A stretch of DNA of 64,000 bases from Deltaproteobacteria bacterium. Lineage in GTDB: Bacteria; Bdellovibrionota; Bdellovibrionia; Bdellovibrionales; Bdellovibrionaceae. The position numbers were made by a program, and so were the translations under genes. Below are positions 46,327 through 54,935 of this stretch, one piece after another (position 1 is the first letter of the stretch; each line of letters starts with the position of its first letter). The notes beneath the pieces were generated by a model, which worked only from the letters and a program-made list of their open reading frames with translations, searched no databases and had not been told where the DNA came from. The stretch is from contig JAFLCC010000012.1 in the NCBI GenBank assembly GCA_017302835.1, positions 1 through 64,000 of the forward strand, in the 5' to 3' direction.

Positions 46327-46863
46327 TCATAGACCAATTCCGTATTTTTGTTTTTGAACCCACAAATTAAAACCCTCTGGAGAAAAATTAATTTCCAATT
46401 GCAAAGCGATAGGCCAGGCTTGGGAAAAGTTTTGATTCCCCAGAAGAAACAAGGTGCTCTTGGATTTTTCAGCTAAAAATTGAAACCTTTGAAAAATTTT
46501 GATGTCACTAAATCCATTCGGTGCGACAACAAATGGATAATGCTGACACTCTAAAGCAAGACGTAATGGGATTTGTAAATCCCCAGAGGAATTAACAAAT
46601 TTAATCCTCTCAAGATTTACCCCACGCTGATAGATAGCCGTAGGGTTTGCTGCTGATTCGCGCTCACACCAAAAAATATATTGTTCAGTGTGCATCGCAA
46701 AAAATTTCAACAACCATTCAGTGCGTGCATTTCCAAGCAGTTCAGCTACAATACCCTTGGCGACTCCTGCTGAGAAATCAGGAGCGGCCCAGAACTCTTT
46801 ATCTGTTGAAATAACACTTCCGGTGATTTGTCGTAAGTTTTGTAAGAGCTCTGCTTTACCCAT
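46327..46863 (-). CDS. imuA: ImuA-like, RecA-fold mutasome protein
   Basis: 178 aa. Resembles ImuA/SulA-like proteins with a degenerate RecA-type fold: GIVAELLGNARTEWLLKFFA, QYIFWCERESAANP, LECQHYPFVVAP, KSTLFLLGNQ. No intact Walker A. The longer frame would start at 46899, but the ATG at 46863 has AAGGA at the right distance. Position first in the cassette supports the assignment more than the sequence does. A LexA-like site overlaps its ribosome site. Confidence 0.78.
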   Translation of the reverse strand: MGKAELLQNLRQITGSVISTDKEFWAAPDFSAGVAKGIVAELLGNARTEWLLKFFAMHTEQYIFWCERESAANPTAIYQRGVNLERIKFVNSSGDLQIPLRLALECQHYPFVVAPNGFSDIKIFQRFQFLAEKSKSTLFLLGNQNFSQAWPIALQLEINFSPEGFNLWVQKQKYGIGL

Positions 46864-46873
46864 GAAATTTTCC

Positions 46874-46884
46874 TTTCGCTGTAA
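46874..46884 (-). promoter_or_regulatory. Possible LexA-like box before imuA
   Basis: On the minus strand the sequence TTACAGCGAAA matches the Bdellovibrio LexA motif TTAC-N3-GTAA (from literature memory) with one mismatch. It lies 11-21 bp upstream of the imuA ATG. Position and operon fit SOS control; the single mismatch and short motif make it only a candidate. Confidence 0.35.
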
Positions 46885-47116
46885 AAAGGTCAATTCCATG
46901 AATAGGTGTAAATTATATGTAAGTCAATGAGTCTAACTTTTAAAATTTTCTAAGAAAGACTCTTGTGTTGTAGAAAGGTATGAGCAATTCCAATGACTTA
47001 CACAAGTTGAAACTGCGAGTAAAGGTAACCGACGCTAGGTCTAAATCTAGTTATCATTTGGCCATTTATTTAAATGAATAAACTGATACTGGCCAAAAAA
47101 AGTAGGGAGGTAGTAC

Positions 47117-48103
47117 ATGTGCTATTCAGCAATGGTGGAACAAGACGCAAAAAAACTAGCAAGAATGTTCAATGCAAAAGTTCAAACAGATTTTTATAGT
47201 GAACTTTTTGGTAGAAGACTAGAAGGTGAAAAACTCACCATCAACAAAGCTATGGAGATTCCCTTTCTAAAAAATGCAAGCTCCATGGAGGAAAAGGCGA
47301 TAGCTAGCAAAATCAGAAAGTGGCACGAAAATGAAATTAAACGGTTAAATGAAGAACTTGAAAAACAAGAAATCCGCTTAAAAAAAGCAGAAGAAACTCT
47401 CAAAGAAAAAGAAACTAAAAAAGCTTTTGAAGACAAACGAATTTCTACAAGCAAAATATCCAAATGCAAATTCGACATTGCAAGACACGAGACTGAAAAT
47501 TTAAAGTCTGAATCAGAATCCAGAATCTATCCTTTTAATTATATCTCTGTATTATGCTTAGATGATGGGGGAAATAAAGTCATCAGACCCATGCGATATC
47601 ACATGCGACCCCATAATGAAAATGAAAGCTTCGATGAAACCCACGGGGGCTGCTACAACGCAAGATTTGACAGCCTGACCAAAGTGAGATTTTGGAATGA
47701 TTCACTGCTAAAGCGCCGAGGATTAATGGTACTTAAAAAGTTTTATGAAAACGTCCCCATTGAAAAATATCCAAACCGCAAAAATCTCCCCGCCGAAATC
47801 CAAAATCAAAACAACATAGTCATTTGCTTTGAACCTAAGGGGATAGAAAATATGTTTATTCCTGTAATATGGGATTGCTGGGAAAAAAGTGGCCAACCAC
47901 AATTGTATTCAGCAGCACTGATAACAGACGAACCGGCTCCAGAGATAAGGGCAACGGGGCACGACCGTACTCCCATTTTCATAAAAGAAATAGCAGTGGA
48001 TAACTGGCTAAAGGCACAAGGGACGGCAAAAGAAATAAAGGACATTTTTTTGAGTGACAGAGAAAAACCATACTATGATCACGAAGTCATGGGAGCCGCT
48101 TAA
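47117..48103 (+). CDS. SRAP (HMCES/YedK-type) DNA-abasic-site crosslinking protein
   Basis: 328 aa, SOS-response-associated family. Cys2 directly after the start Met (MCYSAM) is the residue that bonds to abasic sites. The conserved NAR motif is in NARFDSLTKV near residue 181, and the His-Arg-x-Pro motif is GHDRTPIF near 280. Normal YedK has the Asn near residue 75, so this protein has about 100 extra residues between the first strand and NAR, including a Lys/Glu-rich coiled coil at about 70-115. The N-terminus MCY rather than MCGRF is unusual. GGAGG lies before ATG. Divergent from imuA across 250 bp, so the two likely share SOS control. Confidence 0.85.
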   Translation: MCYSAMVEQDAKKLARMFNAKVQTDFYSELFGRRLEGEKLTINKAMEIPFLKNASSMEEKAIASKIRKWHENEIKRLNEELEKQEIRLKKAEETLKEKETKKAFEDKRISTSKISKCKFDIARHETENLKSESESRIYPFNYISVLCLDDGGNKVIRPMRYHMRPHNENESFDETHGGCYNARFDSLTKVRFWNDSLLKRRGLMVLKKFYENVPIEKYPNRKNLPAEIQNQNNIVICFEPKGIENMFIPVIWDCWEKSGQPQLYSAALITDEPAPEIRATGHDRTPIFIKEIAVDNWLKAQGTAKEIKDIFLSDREKPYYDHEVMGAA

Positions 48104-48410
48104 ATCTAGAATTATGAAATGTTAACTTAGCCAATTTCTTCCAGGTGGAATCGATGACGTATCGACATTGGGATGCTTTACAATGTTAAATCTCAAGTTG
48201 CGACGAATTTCCTTGAGGCATTTAGGGGATTCCAAAAACGGGACATGACTAAATTTAAGGCAAACTGTCAAACAATTATTGACTTTCCGTGCTGATAAGG
48301 CGCCCAAAATTCCCTCATTTAGTATTCATTCGAAGCTAGTTTGGTCTGATTTTGGCATTTACCAATTCTTAATTCAGTACTTTTTTCTGAAATGGAAATG
48401 GAGGAATCAA
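48104..48410. other. Intergenic stretch before the YceI gene
   Basis: About 307 bp without a convincing gene. The minus strand has a 61-codon open frame (48122-48307) ending FNIVKHPNVDTSSIPPGRNW; it has no ribosome site and may be a remnant. The ribosome site GGAGGA for the YceI gene is at 48400-48405. Confidence 0.3.
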
Positions 48411-49052
48411 ATGCGTCTCATAATTGCTAGTATAAGTTTTGCCGCTTTAGGATCTGGTGTTTTAGCTTCCAAAAGTTTGGCGAGCAATTTTAAAATCGAT
48501 CCAACTCAAAGCAGAGTTGAGTGGAGCGGATCAAAAGCCACCGGTGCTATTCACCACGGCAATATTGCAATCAAAGAAGGACTCTTTGAGGTTAAAAACG
48601 AAAATATACTAGCTGGCTTGATAAAAGTTGATATGAATACCCTATCGAATGAAGATCTCAAAGAGAGCCCGAACTTACAAGATTCCCTGGTAAAGCATTT
48701 GAAGTCCGCAGATTTCTTCAAAGTTGCCGAGCATCCAGAATCTACCTTTGTTGTGTCCTCTGTGCAGAAGAAATCTGCAAATCAATATTTGTTTAAGGGT
48801 GATCTCACCATTGTGGGCGTGAAAAAGCCAGTGGAATTTTTGGCTCAAGTCAAAATGGAAAAGAATATTCTGAAAGGCGAAGCTACGCTGAAGTTGGACA
48901 GGACCAAATGGGGTCTAAAGTATGCCTCAGGAAAGCTCTTTGCACAACTTGGTGATAGACTTATCAAAGATGAAATGATTCTGAAGCTCAAATTAGTAGC
49001 CCAAAAAGATCAAGTGGAGAAACGTGTCGCTTCTAAGGATAAGATCAACTGA
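48411..49052 (+). CDS. YceI-family periplasmic protein
   Basis: 214 aa with a signal peptide (MRLIIASISFAALGSGVLASKSLA). The mature part is a YceI lipocalin-like barrel: FKIDPTQSRVEWSGSKATGAIHHGNI, LKSADFFKVAEHPESTFVVSSV, LTIVGVKKPVEF, LDRTKWGLKYASGK. YceI proteins bind isoprenoid-type lipids such as quinones. The frame runs further upstream (48279), but GGAGGA just before 48411 and the signal peptide fix the start. It points away from the TauE-persulfide module but may share its redox context. Confidence 0.9.
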   Translation: MRLIIASISFAALGSGVLASKSLASNFKIDPTQSRVEWSGSKATGAIHHGNIAIKEGLFEVKNENILAGLIKVDMNTLSNEDLKESPNLQDSLVKHLKSADFFKVAEHPESTFVVSSVQKKSANQYLFKGDLTIVGVKKPVEFLAQVKMEKNILKGEATLKLDRTKWGLKYASGKLFAQLGDRLIKDEMILKLKLVAQKDQVEKRVASKDKIN

Positions 49053-49129
49053 CCTTATAAACCTTTGGCTACCCAAATAAAAGAGAACTCGACAAATCCT
49101 AATTTGGGCTCGGAGAAATAAAATTTCAT

Positions 49130-49939
49130 TTACGTCATTTTAAATATTTGATCCAAAATCACAAACGAACCGATAGCCAAAACGAAATACCCGAACCCCC
49201 GCTTGAGCAACTTCTCGTTAACTCTCGAAGAATAAAATTGGCCAATGGCAATTCCAAAAATTCCTATGACTGCGATCTTCAAAAGTAAAGGCCAGTCGAA
49301 GTCTAGATTTCCGATGCTCATCGTAAAACCAAAAATAGAGTTTGCAGCGATGATGGCAAGTGAGGTCCCCACCGCCCTCTTCATTGGTAACTTCAATAGT
49401 AGGACTAGAGCTGGAATAATTAAAAATCCGCCTCCAGCTCCGACAAAACCAGTGGTGACACCGACTAAAAATCCCTGCCAAATTACTATAGTCAAACTAG
49501 CTTTACCGCTATTTGAAACTTCGGCAATAGGCTCAAGTGTCGCTTTCCCTGAACGGATCATAGCTCGGGACGCAAGCACCATGATAATGCCGAAAAATCC
49601 CATCAATAAGAGTGGCTTTGTGAGTGTAAACTCGCCCAGAAAAATTATATGATCTGGAATATAGGGCAAAATAAAATGTCTTGCTGTAAAAACACCTAGG
49701 AAGCTTGGAATTGCAAAACGTACTCCGGTTTTAAAATCAATCAACTTTTTTCGCGCATTCAAAATAGCACCAACAAAAGCCGTTGATCCGACAACAAAAA
49801 GTGATCCTGAGGTCGCAATAAGAGGGTCTTGTCCAAATAAGTAAACAAGAATTGGAACTGTAAGAATAGAACCACCACCTCCAATAAGGCCAAGGGAAAC
49901 TCCCATTACAATGGCGGCTAGATATCCTACAAATTCCAA
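49130..49939 (-). CDS. TauE/SafE-family sulfite/sulfur anion exporter
   Basis: 269 aa with about eight transmembrane helices. The first repeat carries GLIGGGGSILTVPILVYLFG and the second GFVGAGGGFLIIPALVLLLKLPMKRAVGTS, the twin glycine-rich signature of the TauE family. Expected to export sulfite or related sulfur oxyanions made by the neighbouring persulfide dioxygenase-rhodanese enzyme. Same strand and 125 bp after that gene, so probably the same operon. Confidence 0.88.
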   Translation of the reverse strand: MEFVGYLAAIVMGVSLGLIGGGGSILTVPILVYLFGQDPLIATSGSLFVVGSTAFVGAILNARKKLIDFKTGVRFAIPSFLGVFTARHFILPYIPDHIIFLGEFTLTKPLLLMGFFGIIMVLASRAMIRSGKATLEPIAEVSNSGKASLTIVIWQGFLVGVTTGFVGAGGGFLIIPALVLLLKLPMKRAVGTSLAIIAANSIFGFTMSIGNLDFDWPLLLKIAVIGIFGIAIGQFYSSRVNEKLLKRGFGYFVLAIGSFVILDQIFKMT

Positions 49940-50064
49940 GGCTACCTCTTTATACTGTATCGGCGATCAATGATCTGAAACAAGAGCCTACCAGAAATAA
50001 AATGCCACCTCGAAGCCCTATCTCGTAGCAAAGGTAACTGATACTGCAAACAAGAATTGCTCAT

Positions 50065-51108
50065 CTAAAGACCGTCCTTGTGTTCAACTGGAAGTTTGCA
50101 TTCATTCCAACTAAGCATTCCACCACCCAGATGAGATATCTTTTTAAAACCCAAATCAATTCCAAGTTTTGCAGCATCTTGCGAGCGTTGGCCCGACCGA
50201 CAGACAAACACTATTTCTTCTGACCGATTGTATCCTTCTAAAAACTGTTTCAATTTATCTCCCAAAGTAATTTGATGAGAATTTTCAATGTGACCTAGCT
50301 CGCCCACATATTCCTCTGGTCCACGCACATCAATAACTAAAGCTTGATCCCGTAGCGCGCTCAACTCTTGAGGAGTCAGTGTCTTAAAGTCGGTAGGTTT
50401 TTCATTTTTATCAGATGAGCCACAAGCCATATTTGCTGGAAGAGATTCTTTAATTTTTTTCGGCAAATCTAGTTTCAGATCTTTCATAATCTGCACAAAT
50501 TGCGGTTTCGTTTTGCCGCCCCCAACCCGCGGGTTGTGCTGAATTTCCATTTCAATCGTGGATGACGTAAACCCCTTGTAGTCATGTGCCGGATAGACCT
50601 TTGTATCTTTAGGAAGAGTGAATAGTTTTTTATGTACGCTATCAAAAAGATCTTCGGCTGAACCACTCTGAAAGTCAGTTCGACCTGTTCCCCTTATAAG
50701 GAGAACATCACCTGTAAAAACCATTCCTTCGCAGGAAAAACTCAGCGAAGCATCTGTGTGCCCCGGTGTTTCTAAAGTTTTAATCTTGAACGGCCCGAAG
50801 CTTAACTCATCTCCTTCACTTAGATTCAAATCGGCGCAAGCTACACTTGCTGTTTTAGGCACCGCTGTTTTTACTCCCGTTCTTCTTCTGATTTCGCCAG
50901 CACCAGTCACATGATCTGCATGAATGTGGGTATCAAGAACATAAACAAGCTTCAAACCCAGCTCAGCGACAAGCTTTAGGTCCCGATCTACAGTTTCAAT
51001 CACTGTATCAATTAAAATGGCTTCTTTTGAGACCGCATCCGCTAGCAGATAGGTGTAAGTCGAACTCTGCGTTTCGAAAAGTTGTTGAAATATTAAATTT
51101 TTATTCAT
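50065..51108 (-). CDS. Persulfide dioxygenase-rhodanese fusion (Blh/ETHE1-like)
   Basis: 347 aa. N-terminal metallo-beta-lactamase fold with HIHADH at residues 61-66 (iron ligands), GHTDASLSF and YPAHDYKG, as in ETHE1 persulfide dioxygenase; C-terminal rhodanese domain with the sulfur-carrying Cys303 in VCRSGQRS. Oxidises glutathione persulfide to sulfite and handles sulfane sulfur. This fusion is known as Blh in the BigR system. Divergent from an ArsR-family gene, with an AT-rich palindrome in between; TauE exporter gene downstream. Confidence 0.92.
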   Translation of the reverse strand: MNKNLIFQQLFETQSSTYTYLLADAVSKEAILIDTVIETVDRDLKLVAELGLKLVYVLDTHIHADHVTGAGEIRRRTGVKTAVPKTASVACADLNLSEGDELSFGPFKIKTLETPGHTDASLSFSCEGMVFTGDVLLIRGTGRTDFQSGSAEDLFDSVHKKLFTLPKDTKVYPAHDYKGFTSSTIEMEIQHNPRVGGGKTKPQFVQIMKDLKLDLPKKIKESLPANMACGSSDKNEKPTDFKTLTPQELSALRDQALVIDVRGPEEYVGELGHIENSHQITLGDKLKQFLEGYNRSEEIVFVCRSGQRSQDAAKLGIDLGFKKISHLGGGMLSWNECKLPVEHKDGL

Positions 51109-51159
51109 CTTTGACCTCTTAATCTTAAATAGACCTCTTCACTTTTAGCTTGGCCTCTT

Positions 51160-51186
51160 AATATAAGTATATTATAATACTATAAT
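51160..51186. promoter_or_regulatory. AT-rich palindromic operator between blh-like and ArsR genes
   Basis: AGTAT (51166-51170) and ATACT (51177-51181) are inverted around ATTATA, and the similarity extends outward imperfectly. It overlaps TATAAT-like promoter elements for both directions and directly abuts the ArsR start codon. BigR is known to bind an AT-rich palindrome in this position, so self-regulation and control of the persulfide operon are likely. Confidence 0.6.
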
Positions 51187-51507
51187 ATGAAAAGTCAAGT
51201 AAACCTTTCTGCGCTCGAAATGAAGAATATCCGCAACGAGGTTGCCGCAATATTGAAAGCCATTTCTCATCCTCAAAGACTTATGCTGCTCTGCCATCTG
51301 GCAGATGGAGAAAAAACTGTAGGCCAATTAGAAGAGCTTTGCGGCGGTTCTCAGTCTTCAATTTCTCAATTTTTGAAACTGATGAAACTTGAAGAAATGT
51401 TGACCTCTGAAAAGCGTGGACTCTATGTTTATTATAGCATTCATGACCCAAAAATAAAGAAGTTGATTTCTTCTCTCTATAAAATATTTTGCAATAAAAG
51501 AGGATAA
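51187..51507 (+). CDS. ArsR-family persulfide sensor (BigR/SqrR-type)
   Basis: 106 aa winged-helix repressor. The helix-turn-helix is TVGQLEELCGGSQSSISQFLKLMKLEEML and the wing is SEKRGLYVYYSI. Cys36 (LLCHLADG) and Cys102 (KIFCNKRG) are 66 residues apart, the same spacing as the sensing pair of SqrR and BigR, so it should sense persulfides by forming a disulfide or polysulfide bridge. A third Cys52 lies in the recognition region. The ATG directly follows a TATAAT, so either the mRNA is leaderless or translation starts at the in-frame ATG 51220, which would still keep both cysteines. Divergent from the persulfide dioxygenase gene. Confidence 0.88.
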   Translation: MKSQVNLSALEMKNIRNEVAAILKAISHPQRLMLLCHLADGEKTVGQLEELCGGSQSSISQFLKLMKLEEMLTSEKRGLYVYYSIHDPKIKKLISSLYKIFCNKRG

Positions 51508-51517
51508 CATCCTCTTT
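51497..51517 (+). terminator. Terminator of the ArsR gene
   Basis: AAAGAGGAT (51497-51505) and ATCCTCTTT (51509-51517) form a perfect 9-bp stem with a 3-nt loop, overlapping the stop codon, followed by a short T-rich stretch. Confidence 0.6.
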
Positions 51518-51616
51518 GTTGATGTGCCATCGGGCCATACGAAGCAGTAAATTTGAAGGTCTATGGCACCAGTACCAAAGTCGTGGGTCTTCCTCATGTT
51601 TATTCCTTGTGGGTAC

Positions 51617-51651
51617 AAAAAAAAAGCTACGGATTTTATTTCCGGAGCTTT
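51617..51651 (-). terminator. Rho-independent terminator on the minus strand
   Basis: On the minus strand a stem (AAAGCT-x-CGGA with TCCG-x-AGCTTT, positions 51623-51633 and 51641-51651) is followed by nine T residues. This is a textbook terminator for the exported protein gene ending at 51744. A second hairpin, GCCAGCC/GGCTGGC at 51699-51724, lies between. Confidence 0.72.
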
Positions 51652-51743
51652 CGGTCGGAGATTTAATTCATAAGGAAGTACTTAGCGTGTGAGTTTCCGC
51701 CAGCCATACTTTAAAACGGCTGGCTTGTAGCGAGTGTGGTAGA

Positions 51744-52262
51744 TTAGTCAGCTGCGTATCGGTAATACTGAATCTTGGCTGTTTTGTCCTTAGTGATATT
51801 TATATATCCTGCACTCTCCAAACTATCAGCAACACTTTCTGTCGTCACCAATTGGATAAGTTTCGTTTTAGCAGAATCGGACAGGCAATTGACGTAAATG
51901 TTGTGAAGCACTACTTTTCCATCAAGACCGGTTTTTTGCGAATTTATCAGCGTCGTTGTACAATAGCGTGCATCAGCTCCTTCTGAGCGATCATAAAATA
52001 AAATCATACCTTCATCGAGCTTTTTTTCCATCAATCCTTCTGCGATTGCCCATTTTTTTAATTGGGGATACGCGCCTTTACCCCAACCCAAAGGGCCTGT
52101 TATTCCATAAAATGTACTTGATGAACCATCGGAACAATTGACAGTGTATTCGCTGCTGCAAACAGGGGCAAAGCCGCAAACAAGGTGTTCGGAAGTGGTA
52201 CAAATGCGAGCCTGCACCAAACTGGTAAATAGAATAAAAGAAGAAATAATAGCTGATTTCAT
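51744..52262 (-). CDS. Exported cysteine-containing protein of unknown function
   Basis: 172 aa with a signal peptide ending VQA. The N-terminal mature part has four closely set cysteines (ICTTSEHLVCGFAPVCSSEYTVNC), likely two disulfides; further Cys at ARYCTTT and VNCLSDS. No family recognised. A clear terminator follows its stop. It stands alone between the persulfide regulator and an integral membrane protein gene. Confidence 0.72.
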   Translation of the reverse strand: MKSAIISSFILFTSLVQARICTTSEHLVCGFAPVCSSEYTVNCSDGSSSTFYGITGPLGWGKGAYPQLKKWAIAEGLMEKKLDEGMILFYDRSEGADARYCTTTLINSQKTGLDGKVVLHNIYVNCLSDSAKTKLIQLVTTESVADSLESAGYINITKDKTAKIQYYRYAAD

Positions 52263-52528
52263 TTGAAATCCTGATTAAAGTTTAGGACACGGCTTCGTTG
52301 CAAAAAAGATTGAAACCATGTTGTTAATTGGCAGAGACCTTAACGCTGATCTTGAAGTTTTTAAAGTGTATTTGTTTTGGTCAGTAAATAAGCTAGGATT
52401 ACATTTGTCAGAAAAAATGAAAGCTAAATTAAAGACTAGGGGCAGAAATTATTCTTTGAAACTAGGATAGAAATTGGCTTAATTCTTCCCATGCGCTATT
52501 AAAATTTAGCTGCAAAAAAAAGGAGACG

Positions 52529-53656
52529 ATGAAAGGACAAAGTTGGATACGCAGTGGCGCTTGGGACTCATTCTGGATCTTAAATGGGATTCCCATTGCT
52601 CTTATTTTTTTTATCTTTCAAAAATTTGACCTTGATGGAAAGGCTACCCTAGCCGCTGGATTTTTATTATGGGGAGGGCATCTTGTCTCCCCTGTGCTCG
52701 TCGCCTGGTCTCACTCGGAATTTAAAGCTCAAATGATTAAACACAAAATAAAATTTATTTGGATCCCTTTGCTTGCCATTATCGCATCTACTTTAATTGG
52801 CCTTCTGACCGGACTCAATTTGATGGGAATTCCTGCAGGTCCTGATTTCTTACCTCAAATAACTGCAACAAAAGATTATGTAAATGGTATGGTTCTATTA
52901 AGTATTTTTTATTTAACATGGAATACTTATCATTTTGCTTTTCAATATTTTGGCATCATGACTATTTATCGAATAAAGGATGGCGGATATAGTCCCATTC
53001 AAAGAAAATTTGATTTAATATTTTGCATTCTTAGTTATTTAATTATAATTCCTTTAAGTTGGTGGCTTGTTCATCATCGACTTGCTGGTCCTTATTTTCA
53101 TTATTTAAAATCACCGACGAATCTTACAAAAGAGTTCTTAAAATATACTTGTATCATAGTTTCTATCTTCATCACCGCTATCATGTTTTTTAGAGAAATA
53201 AAACGCACTCAAAGCTATTGTCTTCCTCGACTTATTTTAATCCCTACAATTGGTTTATTACCTCTATTGGTTTTCTGGATAGATCCAGCATTTGTGGCCA
53301 TTTACAATTTTTCCCATTGGCTCATTGCCATTGGAATAGCCGCACATACTATCTCCATTGATAAAAGTAAAATAAAAAAAACTAGTTGGCGAAAATCGTT
53401 TTTATTTTACGTTGTCTTGCTAATAGGAGTCTCAATAATGACTTTTGATCTTGCCATTGCGGGTGTCAAGTTAAGCCAACTAACCTATGATCTTATATCT
53501 TTTAACAATGTCCCCATTCTTCTTTCTGCTTTAGTAGGATTTCGATTTGGATTTGTGATGGTACATTTTATCTACGATAAAATCATTTACAAATTTAGCG
53601 ACCCTTCTGTTAGAAAAACTATTGGCGCCGATTTACTAACAACTCCAGATTTTTAA
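52529..53656 (+). CDS. Multi-pass membrane protein of unknown function
   Basis: 375 aa with about nine to ten hydrophobic helices. Motifs in the middle resemble a histidine-containing membrane enzyme or carrier: WNTYHFAFQYFGIMTIYR, WWLVHHRLAGPYFHY, and NFSHWLIAIGIAAHT. The His pattern could bind metal or haem, but no family is recognised. GGAG lies 6 nt before the ATG. The last intact large gene before the degraded region. Confidence 0.7.
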   Translation: MKGQSWIRSGAWDSFWILNGIPIALIFFIFQKFDLDGKATLAAGFLLWGGHLVSPVLVAWSHSEFKAQMIKHKIKFIWIPLLAIIASTLIGLLTGLNLMGIPAGPDFLPQITATKDYVNGMVLLSIFYLTWNTYHFAFQYFGIMTIYRIKDGGYSPIQRKFDLIFCILSYLIIIPLSWWLVHHRLAGPYFHYLKSPTNLTKEFLKYTCIIVSIFITAIMFFREIKRTQSYCLPRLILIPTIGLLPLLVFWIDPAFVAIYNFSHWLIAIGIAAHTISIDKSKIKKTSWRKSFLFYVVLLIGVSIMTFDLAIAGVKLSQLTYDLISFNNVPILLSALVGFRFGFVMVHFIYDKIIYKFSDPSVRKTIGADLLTTPDF

Positions 53657-53876
53657 AAAATAGGGTTCTAACTCATCTGTTCATTTAAACTGAACTCGAT
53701 AAAGGCTGTTCCCATTGTATAAGAAAGATCATTACCTAATATATCAATAGCTTTTTCCACAATGTCTTAGTGGCCATTGAAGCCTTTATGAGCGTAATGC
53801 TCTCTAGCCGAACCCAAAAAGAACTTGAAACAATGGATGCTGAAATTATTGTTTCTGTCATGGGACACGATGAAAC
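53657..53876. other. Intergenic stretch with short uncalled open frames
   Basis: No gene is called. A plus-strand open frame from 53740 to 53880 reads NSFFHNVLVAIEAF...GHDET but has no convincing start; a minus-strand frame in the first 100 bp reads EKAIDILGNDLSYTMG. Either may be a fragment of a lost gene. Confidence 0.3.
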
Positions 53877-54695
53877 CTAGGAAAACTTAGCCATGCGTGA
53901 TCGTAAACATTCCAAATAATCGAGTTCAAAATTAGTGAAACCGGCCATCTTTCTATAGGTATGACTTATTTTCTCGATTCTCTTGGGTATGCGAAAGCGA
54001 AAAGACTCTAAACGACTTGCAAAATCATTTTGCGGATCAATTTTTTCCTGTCTGCAAATCTCACGATACCAGCGTGAACCAAATGCGACATGTTCAATTT
54101 CTTCTTTTACTATTATTTTTGCAATAGCATGCAACGGTGATTCCAAAACAGCATTAAGTCGGCGTAAAAGTGTTTCGCCAGCATCCAGTCCGCTGCCCTC
54201 CAGGTAGCGATGCACAATTAATACCCGATCGAGCAATGAGTCGGTCCTATCTACTGCCGCCCAAAGCATCGTATGCGCAGGCCAGTCTCCCCAGCGAAAC
54301 CCTAGTTTCTCAATTCCATCTAAGCATAAAGTTAAATGGTAGCTTTCTGAACGGATGACGCCAACCAATTCGTCACGAAATCCCTGAGGGGCTTCTGGAA
54401 ATTCGTGCAAAGTTCTTAGCCCTAATTCCATAGCTTGCAATTCAATACTGGCAAGATCATGCAGTAGGCGGGCTTGACCTTCTTTAAAGGATAGGCCCAT
54501 TTTCGGAGGTAATAGCCCGGGCACCAGTATTGGAACATCGCGGGCCGGTGCCATTGGGAAATCTTTCATAGGGAAATGGAAAGCTAGTTCAATAGCACTT
54601 TCAATTTCCAAAATCTTTTGCCGAGCCGAGACGGTTGAAAAAACCATAGACCAGTATAAACCAGAAAGTTCATGCACGCGCAAGAAATAAGACAC
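53877..54695 (-). CDS. DUF455 (ferritin-like) family protein
   Basis: 272 aa, all-helical. Ferritin-like di-metal motifs are visible: LLHDLASIELQAMELGL near residue 84, RSESYHLTLCLDGIE near 124 and VKEEIEHVAFGSRWY near 200, each with Glu and His ligands of the ExxH type. DUF455 members are thought to be tRNA- or nucleotide-related di-iron proteins, but the reaction is not settled. GTG start. Base composition is visibly richer in G+C than the genes to its left, so recent transfer is possible. It sits at the left edge of the degraded region. Confidence 0.82.
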   Translation of the reverse strand: MSYFLRVHELSGLYWSMVFSTVSARQKILEIESAIELAFHFPMKDFPMAPARDVPILVPGLLPPKMGLSFKEGQARLLHDLASIELQAMELGLRTLHEFPEAPQGFRDELVGVIRSESYHLTLCLDGIEKLGFRWGDWPAHTMLWAAVDRTDSLLDRVLIVHRYLEGSGLDAGETLLRRLNAVLESPLHAIAKIIVKEEIEHVAFGSRWYREICRQEKIDPQNDFASRLESFRFRIPKRIEKISHTYRKMAGFTNFELDYLECLRSRMAKFS

Positions 54696-54755
54696 TTACA
54701 ATCATTGTTCCTTTTGCTGAGTGAACCTTCTGAAAACTAAAAACCTCGTTGAGTC

Positions 54756-54935
54756 ATGATCCCCATACCAAGCAAATACGAGGAAATTACAGATCATATT
54801 TTTGAACTTTGGAATTCCATGAATCGTCTTTGTTCAAAGAAAATGATTGCGGCTATACCGTTATGGCTTCCATTCTATAAAAGTATAACAGAGAGTGTAT
54901 TAAAGCTTTTAAAGAGCATTTCAGTATCAACTTAA
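54756..54935 (+). pseudogene. Integrase/transposase remnant
   Basis: A 59-codon frame containing KYEEITDHIFELWNSMNRLCSKKM and IPLWLPFYKS. This resembles the segment WexxDRlCgKRLkaalPllv near the N-terminus of IS481-like integrase-type transposases. No catalytic DDE region follows, so it is only a fragment. No ribosome site or terminal inverted repeats were found. Confidence 0.4.

Noticed and set aside
48122-48307. 61-aa minus-strand open frame
   Set aside because: No ribosome site and no recognisable domain; it could be a remnant but cannot be supported.
51358-51618. Minus-strand open frame reading MRKTHDFGTGAIDLQIYCF
   Set aside because: It looked like a possible integrase fragment but runs antisense through the ArsR terminator and gene; no family support.
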